Positions 1 to 11,607 of a stretch of 64,000 bases of DNA are shown here, in pieces. The notes beneath the pieces are model-generated. The model saw nothing but the letters and a program-made list of their open reading frames with translations, was not told the origin of the DNA and searched no databases. Numbering within the stretch: position 1 is the first letter of the stretch; the number at the start of each line of letters is the position of its first letter. This DNA comes from Warburgia ugandensis (taxonomy: Eukaryota; Streptophyta; Magnoliopsida; Canellales; Canellaceae), in assembly GCA_035236585.1 (NCBI GenBank), contig CP141126.1, forward strand, positions 69,045,414-69,109,413, given 5' to 3'. A program made the translations under genes and the position numbers.

Positions 1-165
1 AATCACCTAAGTCCTCAATCCAAGTGTTAACTGATCAACAAATCTATCTACCACCTCCTAGTCTATGGTAGCGGTGATAGGAGTAAACCTCTTTATCATG
101 TAAACCAATTCAATTACTATTGAACTATTCGATCTCTCTACTCTAAAGTAGCCAACTCTCTCTAT

Positions 166-284
166 ACCAACAATTGCTCATGAGGTAGAGACACTACTCT
201 TTATATCACCAGTTGCTCACAATGTAAAGACACTACTCTCTATATCACTAGTTGCTCATAAAGTAAAGACATTGATTGTCATAG
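166..284. repeat. About 40-bp tandem repeat, three units
   Basis: Three imperfect units start near 166, 208 and 247. Each holds 'ttgctca' followed by 'taaagacactactct' or a close variant. It lies in the internal part of element F and looks like a local minisatellite. Confidence 0.7.
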
Positions 285-1913
285 GGCTTCTTGAGGGCCT
301 TCTAGATAAAAGTCTTAGTAATGGAGGAATGCACCCTCTTAATTGACCATCACCATAATCCTTATCATTACATTTTTGGTGCCCTCAAATGAGATTTACT
401 TTGACATTTGAGCTAAAATTCCCAAAAGGACCAAGTAGCAACTTCTCTTATCGATAGTAGCCATACGTTAAGGTAGTTTGATTCTTGTAAAGACTCATAA
501 CAATATATCATGTTCTATTGATTTTTGAACTCATCGGGTAATTTTCTACTTTAAGAATTCATTCATAATCATGTCAAAAATTTATGATCAAATTATCATC
601 ATAAATCAAACATTCTCATATGGATTAGCATTAGAACCTTCTAGTATCCATGCTTTCAATAGGTTTCCATTAGAATTACCAACATTTTCGTACCGATGTC
701 AAAATTCTCTTATTCGTATAATAGTTCCTTCACTTTGTTCATGTCCAGATCCTTTTATCTACTACATACTTATAATGGGTACTTTTTGGTCCAAAGGCAA
801 TTAAACAACAAATGTCAGATACTCTCATATAGTATAATGTCTAAATAAACCACCTTTTGTTTTTATTCCTTCTAATATCATAAGAAATCACTTGAACTCA
901 TTTACTAAGTTTTCTGTAATCATGCTTCAATTCTCCACTCATTTGTTGATCTTTCTTATCATTTAGTAATCATCCATATAAAATAGTTTTTATATCCTCT
1001 AAGCATTACGCACCTCCAACTCATAATTAGAACTCTCAAGAATCATTAAATAGGTATTTATTCTTCAATGATAACTAGCTGTTAGTATTTCTATATATAT
1101 AAGGAATATCTCATTTTGACCCCCTTGATTAATAATTCATTTACATAAGTAGATCAAACTACCACTAATTTTCATAATACCAAAATCTTATCCATCGAAT
1201 ATATCCACTACATACATGGACTAATGTTGTAATTCTCTTAAGTTCCTCAAGATATCTTCCATTGTGACTATTTTCTACTATCTTTTTTATTATAATCATA
1301 ATACTATTGTGCAATAGTTATCACAATCTTCAAAGGTTTATATACATCATCAAAGTTAAAACTTGAATCCTCAAAAGGTCACCCATGTGAATAAATCTAA
1401 CAACTAGCAAAGTTTTCATTTAGATATACTAATTTTATTCTCTTATACTATTGTTCCTTACTCAAAGAATGATACTAATTTTGTATGAGTACTCATCTTA
1501 CTCATACCAAGACTAAATATTATATTATTTTCTTAGAACTTGCCAAACCTCGTGGGTTTCATCTATTTCTACATTTATCAACATTGCCAGTTATTCATAT
1601 TACACATATTTAAACAACTCATTCTCACTTGATTGACTATATATGAATTTTGGACCTGTTGGACTTTCTATGAAAGGAGTGACTGGGCTCTAAGAGAGTT
1701 CCTCAGAACTCTTATAACCATCGTAGCTCCCACTCCCTAAGCAATGTGGGACGAACTCTCAAAGTCACCCCCAAACATCAGCACACCCCAGATATTGGTC
1801 TATCTTCAATAGGAACTGTTGAGGCCTGACCCCGCTAGGCATCCTCATCCCCACTCAAGGAACCCATGTCATTGTAGACCATGAGTAGCTAGCCCACCAT
1901 CATGAGGAGAACT

Positions 1914-1926
1914 GGCTCTAATACCA
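1914..1926 (-). other. Primer-binding site of element F (initiator Met tRNA type)
   Basis: The minus strand reads TGGTATTAGAGCC, one base from the plant initiator-Met-tRNA primer site TGGTATCAGAGCC. It lies four bases from the LTR end at 1931, as expected for a 5' LTR on the right. Confidence 0.75.
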
Positions 1927-2299
1927 ATTATGACATCCTAATTTTTCTCTAACACTTTTTTCACAAAATCTTTTGCATCTGTGGGGCCCAGAGTTTGAAA
2001 AACTATTTAGAAACCAAACAGTGGAAAACATGTTTAATGAGAGGACCTTCAAAAAATCCTGAGTGTCATTTTTCTTTTCAAAAATAAGGATTTTTAGAGA
2101 AATGAATGCTACATTTCTACCAAAATTTTGCAAGAGTCTCTCCTATATTTTTAGCCTAGTGCATTTCATGCATGCAATGCGACAACCTAATAAACATAGT
2201 ATCTATGAAATCATAAAGGAGACTCCATCTCCCTCTAAAATACATCCACACAAACATATTTGTTCACATTTAAATAAAAAGAAACATTTTGTAGTACCA

Positions 2300-2366
2300 A
2301 AAGGCTAGGAATTGAACCAACATCCCCAAGACCACTCCAATCACAACCACATTACCATAATTCCAA
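2300..2366 (-). repeat. Possible tRNA-like SINE head in LTR F
   Basis: On the minus strand, a box-A-like word TGGTAATGTGG (2348-2358) is followed after 28 bases by GGTTCAATTCC (2308-2318), which fits the RNA polymerase III box B consensus. The spacing suits a tRNA-derived promoter. No clear SINE body, tail or target duplication was found, so this may be chance or an old fragment. Confidence 0.3.
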
Positions 2367-2525
2367 TTTATATGCCCATATGCAAATAAAGTAAAGTTAT
2401 ATTAAGTCAAACATTACGTTAGTTCACAAGATCATCAACTACAATCTAAACCTATTTGTTATACCTTTCATGGTCTTCTCTTTTGTTCTCTATCACAGTC
2501 TTCTACTGTTGTGTCTCATTTCTTC

Positions 2526-2566
2526 AAACTTGAGACATTGTAAACAATTTATAATGTCTCAGCAAG
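2526..2566. other. Conserved LTR hairpin (copy in F)
   Basis: The words TGAGACATTGTAAA and TTATAATGTCTCA flank a short loop and can form a stem. The hairpin is followed by 'gcaagttgc' on the plus strand, as in the counterparts in B, C and G. It sits toward the 3' end of the LTR sense strand, where the R or polyadenylation region is expected. Confidence 0.6.
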
Positions 2567-2640
2567 TTGCACTTGTGTAGGTAGTTTCATTATCAAAGTA
2601 TGAAGTTTATGTAGTTTCAAATCCAAACATGATACATAAT

Positions 2641-2645
2641 CACAT
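2641..2645. repeat. Target site duplication, left copy (cacat)
   Basis: The five bases 'cacat' just before the solo LTR at 2646 recur exactly at 4958-4962. Confidence 0.85.
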
Positions 2646-4957
2646 TGTTGAGTTTCCCACAAGTGCACGAGCTAATGAAGTGTAGCATGTGCAAGTATGG
2701 GTTGATCCCATGAGGACTCGCTTTAAGAAATTGGAGTTTTCATAAAATTTAATTATTCAAAAATTAAAATTAAATGAAATAAATTAATAGAAAGTGCAAT
2801 CAAACTTTATATGTATCTAATCAATGAAAATTACAGAGGTCTAATCCAAAAGGATAGAAATTTAACTAAAGAAATAAGAAAAATTTACTTCCCTAGAGTG
2901 ATTATTGTCAATTTCCTCAAATCTAATATCTTAAATTGTGATCTGCCTTCATCAACATGTTTCTCGTGTTTTGATTAATAATCACCCAAATGGATTAGGC
3001 AAATTCTAAAAATTTTGAGAGATTTGGGCTAAATAATGATTTTGGGATTTGGACAGTTTAGATTGCTTTTTAGAGTTTAGATTAAAGATTAGAAAAATTA
3101 ACCAAGCCAAGGGATGCCCTAAGAATGCAATTTGAAAATTAATTAAAGATCTGATGTGAAACGGAGAAGAAATAAAGAATATTTATTGTTAAGGCTAACC
3201 CGTTGATTAGGTCAAGCCTTACTTAATTCAATTTAGATTAGCAATTCCTAGATAACAGATCACAAACAAAATAAAACTAGAATAACACCACGGATACAGA
3301 GGGAATTAAAAATGGGATACATAAGGAATTTTAATTAATGATTAAAGGGTAGAATTGGAATTAAAAGAAAATTTTGATTAAAACAGAAAAAGAAATAAGG
3401 AAACCTGATGAGGAAGAAGAGGAAGTTGGTGTTGGTGTGATGTTTCTGACCCATCTGCTTCAGGCTGACGACAGGGCTAGCAGAAGAGACAGACTAGACT
3501 AGAGAGAGGAGAAGCTTAGTCAGTTTGATTCCCATAGATGTGTTGTTTCATGCGATGGAGGGTGCTGGACTGACTTGGTGGGAAGAGCGATGATTGCTGG
3601 AGGAAAGGCCAAGTGTCGATGATCAAATGGAGGAGAGAACTTGATGCCGATCTGGGCAGAGGGGGTAGAAGAAGACCGAGGCTGTGTAGTGTAGGACAGA
3701 GGAAAAGGGTCGGTTGGAAACAAAGAAGACACAAGTGCTTATTGTGACTATTGGGTAAAGACGTTTGATTTGACAAGAACATGAGGAGTGCTGATGGGTC
3801 TATCAAACTGGTGCTGGCAAAGAGGAGAGAGAGTGAATAGAGGGGCCAGTGAGTAGTCTGAGCAGTGGAGCATGGCGCTTTGCCAATGGCTTCAGGCATT
3901 GGTGATGGAGAAATAGTGAGTGGAATGAGAGGGAAGTAATAGCGGAGTAGGGAGTGACAGTGGGAGAGGAGGAGAAGAAATAGAGAGAAAGAGGGAGAGT
4001 GAGGAGGAACTGGGAAAGATGGGGGTGAGGAAGAGAGAGGGAGCTGGGTATTTAGTTGGAAACAGTGCATAGAGATGAAGGTGTTGATTGGTTGGAAGTG
4101 AAACAGATATAGGGAAGCAAGAGCAAAGGTGATGGATTGGGCAGTTTGATTGGCTGGCGAAACAATAGGGGGGCAAATAGAGGAGAATGAGAGAGAGAGA
4201 GAGAGAGAGAGATGGATTGAGGGAGAACTAAAGGATATATGGAAGTAAAAGGAACACAAAAAACTGAATAGAAAAAAAAGATGATGAAGAAACAATGGAA
4301 AGCAAAGGAAAAACAAACAACAATTCCCCTCAAGCTCCTCCTACAGTCACGATGAGGAGAGAAGATAAGAGAGAATCAAGAAAGATGTTGTGAAGAGGGA
4401 AGAAATAGGTAGGACGATTTCCTTTGTAAGAGGAAACCTGAGAGAAATTAGAAAGAGAGGAGTGGTGAAGTGGGAAAGGTGCAGTGGAAAGAGAGGGGAA
4501 GAAGGAAATGGGAAACAAAGGGGTAGCCTACCTCCCCACCACCTTCTCATTTGCCTTCTTCCACTTTCCTTCTAGCTTGCTTTCCTTGGATACTTCTAAC
4601 TATTGGGCTTTCCAAATTTTCTCCATGTTTTCCTTTAAAATAAAGTTTCCTTTAAGAAAAATCATTCCATTTGTAGCATTAAACTTTAATGGGTGATATG
4701 CATCATAGGATTAACATCCAAACAATGATCTATTTGATTTGCAAAAAATGAGACTAGATTAGAGTCATCTAAACCATACATTAAGCATTTGATTAGCTTT
4801 GATGATCATTTTACTGTTAAGTTTGACAAATTAATGATTAGATGGTCAATTTAAGGTAAAATTCATATTTTTATCTAAAAATGATCAAATTGATGAGTTA
4901 GATGATCTAATTAAATGCTATACTAGGGGTCTTTTGACCAAAATTAAATACTTAACA
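2646..4957 (-). mobile_element. Solo LTR of Tat/Athila type, inserted in LTR F
   Basis: A 2312-bp unit starts TGTTGAG and ends TTAACA on the plus strand, and has an identical 5-bp duplication on each side. It has no internal region or primer site, which is the mark of a solo LTR left by recombination between two LTRs. Near its left end it has the 'caagtgcacga' then 'gttgatcccatgaggactc' motif typical of the 3' end of Tat/Athila-like LTRs (read antisense here), so it points to the minus strand. Bases 3400-4550 are strongly purine-rich on the plus strand, like the leaders of J and L. A 266-codon open frame at 3516-4316 on the minus strand is a low-complexity product of this bias. Confidence 0.85.
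4189..4212. repeat. (GA)n microsatellite
   Basis: Twelve GA units in a row inside the purine-rich part of the solo LTR. Confidence 0.9.
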
Positions 4958-4962
4958 CACAT
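4958..4962. repeat. Target site duplication, right copy (cacat)
   Basis: Exact match to 2641-2645, directly after the solo LTR. Sequence of LTR F resumes here. Confidence 0.85.
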
Positions 4963-7900
4963 GTTATGTAGTTGAGTGAAATATGATGCATAATGAATAA
5001 TATAACATGACTCTAAAATCTCAATCAGGCTCTACAAATCAATGTCATGCTAAATCAATTCAAATTATCAGTTTCAATATCCATGCATATTGTTTTTAGA
5101 GACGATAGTAACCTTTGCGAGGTATTTTACAAGATATGAAAGATTACCACAAATATGATACATAACAAGTTGTATAACATGACTCTTAATGATTAATGTA
5201 TCTCACTGTGTGTGTATAATACCATCTAAACCTCCTCGAGGTCTTGTGAGTGTAGAAACACTCATAATCTAACCATCTGTCATTGGTCATGAGTACTCAT
5301 TAGGGACCTGAAATCCTAGCGTATCATGCACCTGCACTATCACGCTATATACATATGAATCTCAAAATAATGGATTCTCTATACACGGACATGACCCAAT
5401 CAAGTCTATAGCTATCACGCCGATATTAAGATGTATAGACTCCCTGTACGTCTGCATGGTAAACATGATACTCAAGGCTGTGACCTACCCATTATGTCAT
5501 CTACCTCAATTAGGCCTTGTGCGACTAGGTATCATATATATACAAATTTTCGAAGGGGGGATGATTAGTTTTCAACCTCCTAGCACAGTGTCCATTGGGC
5601 CACCATATGCCCTCCATAACATAATAGTAGACATCAATGCATGCCATCATAACATATAAAACCATAGAATTCCATGCACTGGTGAAATCATGCAAATCAT
5701 TCTCATGATATGATATAACCATGTAAAAGCAACCCTTACAAGGGTTGAATAAGGGGGATTCTTCACTTCTCATCATTTCATAAATCACAAACTCCATGCA
5801 AATTCAAATGCATTTTCATGTACAAGTTTTCATTTTAATAATTAAATCAACATGGTATTCCTAAGTAATAAGTTGCATGAAGTACAAATATAATCACTAT
5901 ATAAATCATAAATCTCCAAAAATCTCTATTTGAACTATTTTCAAACATGATACATTAATCATTGATATTTTTCATATTTTACAAAAGCATATCATAGTTA
6001 AAACTACTTACCTCCTTTAATATGCTTCTTGGTTTAGTTATATCCCATCTTCCACTCACTTGTCAATCAACCTTCTTTGTTGATATTCTAGAGTTCTTAT
6101 CATTGTTAAATCATAGATTAACAGGAGATCTATTTTTAATTAAAGCCTGACAGTTTAGATCACCATATACCATCTAATTTTACATAGGGGAATGTATGGA
6201 CAATTTAGTCCTACATCCACCATTCATTCACCAATTAGTGGTCCATCGGTTTAAGTTTGAATTTACAATTCAAATAACCCCATTGATGAATGATTCAGAT
6301 CTAAAAGTTTAGTCCACCTAGTCACAGTGATTTGGCTTAGTGTTTTCAAGTTTGATCCTATGTTCTTCAAGTGATTGGATTTGTTATTAAGGTTTAAGCT
6401 CATTAATTAGAACCTTGGAAATGTTACTAGAGTTCTAATCACTGACCAAACAATGTGTACATCAACAAATCAATGGTCCTTATTTAATCCATCAATTCAT
6501 AAAATTTAGTGCCCCGATCTTAAAATTTCAAAGTATATTTACTTAACAAAGCTTACGATACACAATGGTGGCATCTGATCATCAATTAGACATTGCCAGT
6601 TCCTTATTCCTTTACTATTCGATCGGATGGTTCAGATTATTAGCACAATTTCCATGCAATTCTTTCAATTTCTATCATATACTAGTTAATCAGTGTTCCA
6701 AAACTTATTTGTGGCCTCTAAACATTGATCAGATGTCACGAAGTCACTGCTTGAATTGTGACATATAGGAAGATTGAGATTATTTGATCAATTTCTATCG
6801 TTGATTGACAATCTTAGTTAGATCTAAGCTACACTAGGTATGTATTTACCTATTTCTAAGCTTGGATTAAGAAATGGATGGCTAGATCATCTCAAAAACA
6901 TCAAATTTAGCATAAACCATATAGATCTAACAAAATCTCTCAAATCATGAATAGGGTTTTACAGATCTTACCTCATGGGAGTGTTTTCGTGCTGTTCCCT
7001 TCCTAGATGATTTGGATTTAGCACTATTTTTCAACAAACTCCTCAAATCATGTCATGTGTCATTTAACTCTTTAATCGATGGTCAAGATCATCTCCTGTT
7101 CCTCAATAACCCTAGGCCTTTTGATCATGTCTTTGCCTGAGTGAAATGATCAGCTGGGGTCATCGGTTCAAGCCATCATCTTCTCTGATGATGGCTGCAT
7201 CACCAGCACTCGTAAATCCTAGTCTCCTCTGGCAGCCTGACTTCTCCTCCCTCTTCTCCACTCCTTCCTTTGTTCCTCTTCTTTCTTCTTCTTCCTCTCC
7301 TAATGAGGTTTTCCTTTGTGTGTGTGTGTTGAGCTCAATGAAATAGACCATGCGGTCTGTTTTGTTTTGCTTTAAGTAGTAGGGGGTGTCGATATCAATT
7401 TGGTCCCCTCCTTTAGTAATATAACTTGTTTTCAAAAATACCCTCATATTATAAATCATCATATCTCTTCCATTCGAACTTTGATTTTAGTCTTCTTTTT
7501 GTCGTTGGAATCGTATCGATGTGTAGTTTCCATTTTTGATAGATTCGAGTCCAAATTTTTAGTTTCCAAAGGGGTTATTTTCATAGAACTCAATTTTACT
7601 AAATTAAATTTCTAATTTTTAGCTCAATTACAATATAATATATATTGTATGAAAAGGAACTCAAAATTGAGGGTTGTTAAAGTCTTAGAATAGGGATTAT
7701 TGTTGTTAGGATTCTAAATTTATTTAATACATTCACTTGCTCCAAAAAAAATTTCAAGGAATATGGTGCTGGAGGGGCATGAGCAGCAGTGTGTATTGTA
7801 TTAGAGTAGATTGAACAAACCTCAAGTGGTGGTTGTATAGTGAATTCTCTAGCCAACACAATAATTTATTAAGAAGACTACTAATCTTATCTATTATATT

Positions 7901-7989
7901 TGTCAATATGTCTATTTTGTTATAAAGGTTAGGAGTGGCCCTATTGCATATATATTGCCTTTCTTTAAGGCTATGGACATCTTTCTATT

Positions 7990-8430
7990 TGAGTAGAATA
8001 ACCACATTGCTAAAAATTCTTAGATAAATTTTCAAAAAAATTCAATTCCTCCATATCACTCTTAGTCCAGAGTGACCTGCCAATAGTGGCATCAATTGTA
8101 CATTGATTTTGTGGGGTTAGAACTTCATAAAAATATTGTATTTGTTGTTATTTCCCAAAACTATGGAGTGGACACTTGAGCAATAGGTTCTTCCACCTTT
8201 CCTAGCATTCATAAAAATGCTCACCTTATTTCTATTGAAAATTTATAAATTCTCTATGAAGGGGGTTGCTTTTATGGATTGGAAGGAATTTGTTCAGGAG
8301 TTTTTTAGCTATTTGCTCCTAGTACTGATGGATTCTACTTATAATAAATTCAACCATGCCTTTGCTTTATCTTATAAAGAGAAGGGGAATAGCTACAACT
8401 TAATAGAGGCATTAGAAAAGTTTCAATATC
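7990..8430 (-). pseudogene. Gag-like relic of element J (Tat/Athila type)
   Basis: Reading the minus strand leftward from about 8430, the sequence resembles the capsid core of plant Tat/Athila Gag proteins. A block DKAKAWLN at 8348-8371 matches the 'lkDkAkaWLnsL' signature of that family. Further downstream lies a stretch that recalls the 'AWERFK...CPHHG...FYNGL' part of these Gags. The relic is broken in several places and cannot encode a protein. It supports the lineage call and the minus orientation of J. The identification rests on remembered family signatures, not on a search. Confidence 0.6.
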
Positions 8431-9778
8431 TAAATGTAGCATAGATATCAAGGAATTCCTTAACATGGTGGTAGGGATCATCCTTTTCTTGTCCATAAAA
8501 ATTTGGCAAAAGTTGGATAACACTTGGTTTTAACTCATAATATTCTACTTTAGTTATAAGTAACTCTGCACATGATGGGGAGTTAAAATGGATCTGCACA
8601 GAATAGGTTTTTAAGGGCTTAGCCTCTATTGCTCATCAACCCTAGTTTTGACAAAGGTTCTAAATCTTCTTGATTCCTAAGTCATTACATAAGATGACTT
8701 AACTTTGTGTGCAATGAAAGATATTTGTTATATATAATGAAAGATTAGTTTTTTCTGGACCTATTCTTGGAAAATGTAAGCTAGATAATGCACCTTATAT
8801 GTTACATGATACCAAAAAAAGAAAAAAAAAGCCACACAATCAATTCTAACCCTATGGAAAACAAGTTGAAAGGTTGATTTTTTTTTAATTTTTTTTTCCT
8901 TTAAGAGAGTGGCTTTTAGGTTATGTCTAACCTAGTGGCTCCTCCTCTCTTTTAGACTTTCCCTATTGGTTACTAGTTGAATCCTACCTTGATCAACCAA
9001 TTCATCCTCCTCAGTCAGCTGTAGTTGATCTAATTCATTGAATGTGTTGGCAGAGCTAGATGTTTAAATACCAATGTAACTAATCTAGTAGGGGCCACTA
9101 GAATGGCAATGGGTCAACTCCTTCCAAGAGGGTCCTATGAGCTTATAAGCTTCTATGGTCTCTTCTAGATTGATTTGAATTTATTTGTTGTGGCTGGGTT
9201 TGTGTGTAAGGTGGTGTTTAACCAAGGTGGGCCAAGGATGTTGATCAAATCTACCCTTGATCTTATAGGGGTGAGTGCCCTTACTAATTCATTTAAGCAT
9301 TCCCTCATAGTTCAATCAACATATATTCACCATAAAGCATGTAAACATGCCCTAATAAGAAAAGTAGTAAATCAAATGCAAACCTTAGAATGCAACAAGT
9401 ATTATTACAACCCTTGCCCTGTACAATGGTGGGTCCATGTACATGCCACCTCCTCTTCTAGGTTATAACAGCTCACCCTTGACCTATATTATCACAACCC
9501 TTAATTTTAAATGAATGAATTATGATATATAAATATTTATAAACACATCCTCACTAAAATCCACTCAAATATAACAATTTGGAAGCTATCCTAAGGTCTT
9601 CCTACAAATTTTTATTCTTCACCAAATTCCTACACAAATGAAAAGGAAAGTATCAAATTCTTTAGGAATAAAGAAATTATGTACAAAAATATAAAAAACT
9701 ATTTTTAGATGCAATCCTAAGACTATGACTAGTGGTAACATAAAGACAACATAGATTTTAGTCAAATTTTGTTGCAAG

Positions 9779-9795
9779 TCCCCGACAACAAGGCA
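9779..9795 (-). other. Primer-binding site of element J (Tat/Athila type)
   Basis: The minus strand reads TGCCTTGTTGTCGGGGA, close to the TGGCGCCGTTGTCGGGGA primer site found in plant Tat/Athila elements. It directly precedes the Gag-side leader and follows an LTR end, which fixes the orientation of J. Confidence 0.7.
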
Positions 9796-9798
9796 AAA

Positions 9799-11188
9799 GC
9801 TTAACGCGTCTTAGTTAATTACCACATGTGCATAGCCCTATTGGAGTATAGGATTTGCAAATACAAGTTGATGCATAGGACTCTTTGATAAATGAAAGTT
9901 GATTAAAATTAAGTTTCTTTACTCTAACCTAGCCTCTAAGGAAAGAAAGGAAATAACTCTAAACTAAACAGCTAGTCTAAGGAAACTAAATCAAAGCAAG
10001 GTAACTAAGACATAAATCGAGGAAACTAAGGCATAAAGCAAGGAAATAAAGTAATATAACCACGAAGAAGAAAGAAACTTTTTCATTAAATAACTTTGAT
10101 TACAATTGAATACAAGAAAGAAAAAAAAAAAGGAAAAGTAAATAAAGCAACGCAAGAAACTTTATTAAAGTGGCTGCTATAGGATTCCTTTGTTGTGTTA
10201 CTCAACATGACTCTTTACACATCCTCTTCTTCTTTTCTCGGCTTGAAATCCACTTTATGGCTTACTTTGTTATGTCACTCAACAAAGGGCATATACACTT
10301 ACATCCAATCCAAAGTACACTAATCTACAACTAAGTTTTCCTCATCACCTCAACCAAACATGCCACAAACCTAATGAAAAGAAATTAAAAGAAATATGGA
10401 AGATAGAAGAACAATATGCATGTAGTGAATACATGAGAGAAGGGGGTTGCCTATGATGATGGAAGGCATAAAAAGAAGTAGGGTGGAATGCATGGAATGC
10501 AAAATGGATGGAAGGGGGTGCTAAGCAGGGCTATGATGGTAAGGCCTAATATTGATTAAGATGCTTGTAAGTGAGTGAAAGGATAATGGTTGAATGATGA
10601 ATGCAAGGAAAGAATGCAAGGGAGATTGCTATGATTTAGGTGTGCAATTATATGGGAGATGGGTGGTGTGTGGAATGCAAGAATGGAAAAGAAAGAAAGT
10701 GGAATGAGGAACAAGATGGATTAAATAAAGAAATGAGGAAAGGGATGTGGGGATCGAAGAGCTACCTTACCTCTCCCCCAATGGATTGGCTTTGATCTTG
10801 TGAGAATGTTGGCAAAGATGATCTCTCTTCCTCTATTTCTCCTAGATTTATCTTTATGGTTCAAGGGAAATGTAACAGATAAAAATTTTCCTCATCCTTC
10901 ACCCCTTATTTATAAAGTTTGAGGAAAGGAAGCCCTAGGGATAGATAACTAGGATCTAAAGGAGAAAGGATAGTAAAATGGTTGAGATGGAAGACAAGAT
11001 GAGATATTAAAATGCAAGGAATAGAAGAGGGGGCATGAATTCCATTATGGAAAAGTGTAATGGATTTGAGTATGAGTTGAATAGGAAGTGGGAAAAGGAA
11101 TGGAGGGAAACTGATAAGGTAGGTAGGAAAGAAGATTTGATTAGGAAAGGAAGAAGATTGCTTAGGAAGGAAGGAAGAGAGGATAGAA
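9799..11188 (-). mobile_element. Element J: 5' LTR, primer-site side
   Basis: The LTR starts beside the primer site. Text at about 9816-10340 is clearly similar to 44515-44960 (fragment K): both carry 'catgtgcatagc', 'ttactctaacctagcc' and a block with 'gtcactcaacaa' or a near variant. The following 10380-11180 is purine-rich on the plus strand, like the leader parts of the other Tat-type LTRs here. At 11188 it is cut by element A and resumes at 20624. Confidence 0.7.
11184..11188. repeat. Target site duplication of A, left copy (tagaa)
   Basis: Five bases before LTR A, matched by 'tataa' at 20624-20628 with one difference. Confidence 0.5.
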
Positions 11189-11582
11189 TGTGATGACTTG
11201 GGTTTTCACATGCATTTTTTAAATGCAAAAGCTAATTCCTAAGGTAGGATCGATTCCTATTTGAAAACAATTTTATAAAAACAATGCAATGCAGCAGAAA
11301 AATCTTTTGTTTTAAATTCATTTTGAAAATCCCGAGTGTCATTTGCTTTCGAGATGCACAAAGTAGTTTTGAAAATTACTGTAATCATAAATGTCTTCCG
11401 AGGTCTATCCAGTCACAGCTCATAGCTCCACTGTAATAATTATAGATGCATGTCCAAAGGGTAGATCATACACTTATATTTATACTTGTCTTCTCTTCAT
11501 ACCCTTTATTGTAACACTAACATTTTCTAATGCTTCTTCTAATCCTTTGTGGAGCTAATCTGTAAAAATAATATATTTGGGT

Positions 11583-11607
11583 GAGTATTCCTCGTACTCA
11601 GTAGGTG
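11583..11607. other. LTR hairpin, A/D variant
   Basis: 'gtgagtattcctcgtactcagtag' can pair GAGTA with TACTC around a short loop. The matching place in the right LTR (about 18011-18035) and in D (56519-56545) keeps the same outer words; in D the stem is longer. Confidence 0.5.

Larger units (their letters stand above)
1..1930 (-). mobile_element. Element F: internal part of a Ty3-type LTR retrotransposon
   Basis: This AT-rich stretch is the primer-site-proximal internal region of a minus-strand LTR retrotransposon that runs in from the left of the window. The orientation comes from the tRNA-Met-type primer site at 1914-1926, next to an LTR end at 1931. Bases about 550-860 resemble the internal region of element A at about 15095-15430: both share a block around 'aaaggcaattaaaca' and the same order of short words. 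No Gag or Pol domain can be recognised and the copy is clearly broken and old. The segment 1660-1900 is richer in GC and should be the 5' leader of the element. Classification as Ty3 rests on the primer site and the likeness to A, C and D. Confidence 0.6.
1931..7680 (-). mobile_element. Element F: 5' LTR, interrupted by a solo LTR
   Basis: The LTR ends next to the primer site with 'tgacatcc' on the plus strand. It seems to begin (in its own sense) near 7680, where 'gagggttgttaa' resembles the reversed TGTAACACCC start of related LTRs. Without the nested solo LTR at 2646-4957 the LTR is about 3.4 kb. It carries the conserved hairpin at 2526-2566 and a pale version of the LTR body blocks seen in A, C and D, for example the text around 5220-5560. 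Its right end is uncertain by tens of bases. Short open frames inside it, such as at 5456 and 7146, have no family resemblance. Confidence 0.55.
7681..9798 (-). mobile_element. Element J: internal region of a Tat/Athila-like retrotransposon
   Basis: This is the 5' part of the internal region of a minus-strand element. On the right it has a Tat/Athila-type primer site (9779-9795), and to the left of that a Gag-like relic (about 7990-8430). The order LTR, primer site, long leader of roughly 1.3 kb, then Gag matches this lineage. The rest of the element is missing from the window because LTR F abuts it at about 7680. The copy is broken. Bases 8440-9780 hold no other recognisable part. Confidence 0.65.

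Noticed and set aside
166-284. CRISPR-like spaced repeats
   Set aside because: The units are adjacent and diverged with no unique spacers; a eukaryotic minisatellite is the plain reading.
3516-4316. 266-codon open frame on the minus strand
   Set aside because: Its product is Ser/Leu/Phe/Pro-rich low-complexity text read antisense to a purine-rich LTR leader with a (GA)n run. It lies wholly in a solo LTR and has no domain.
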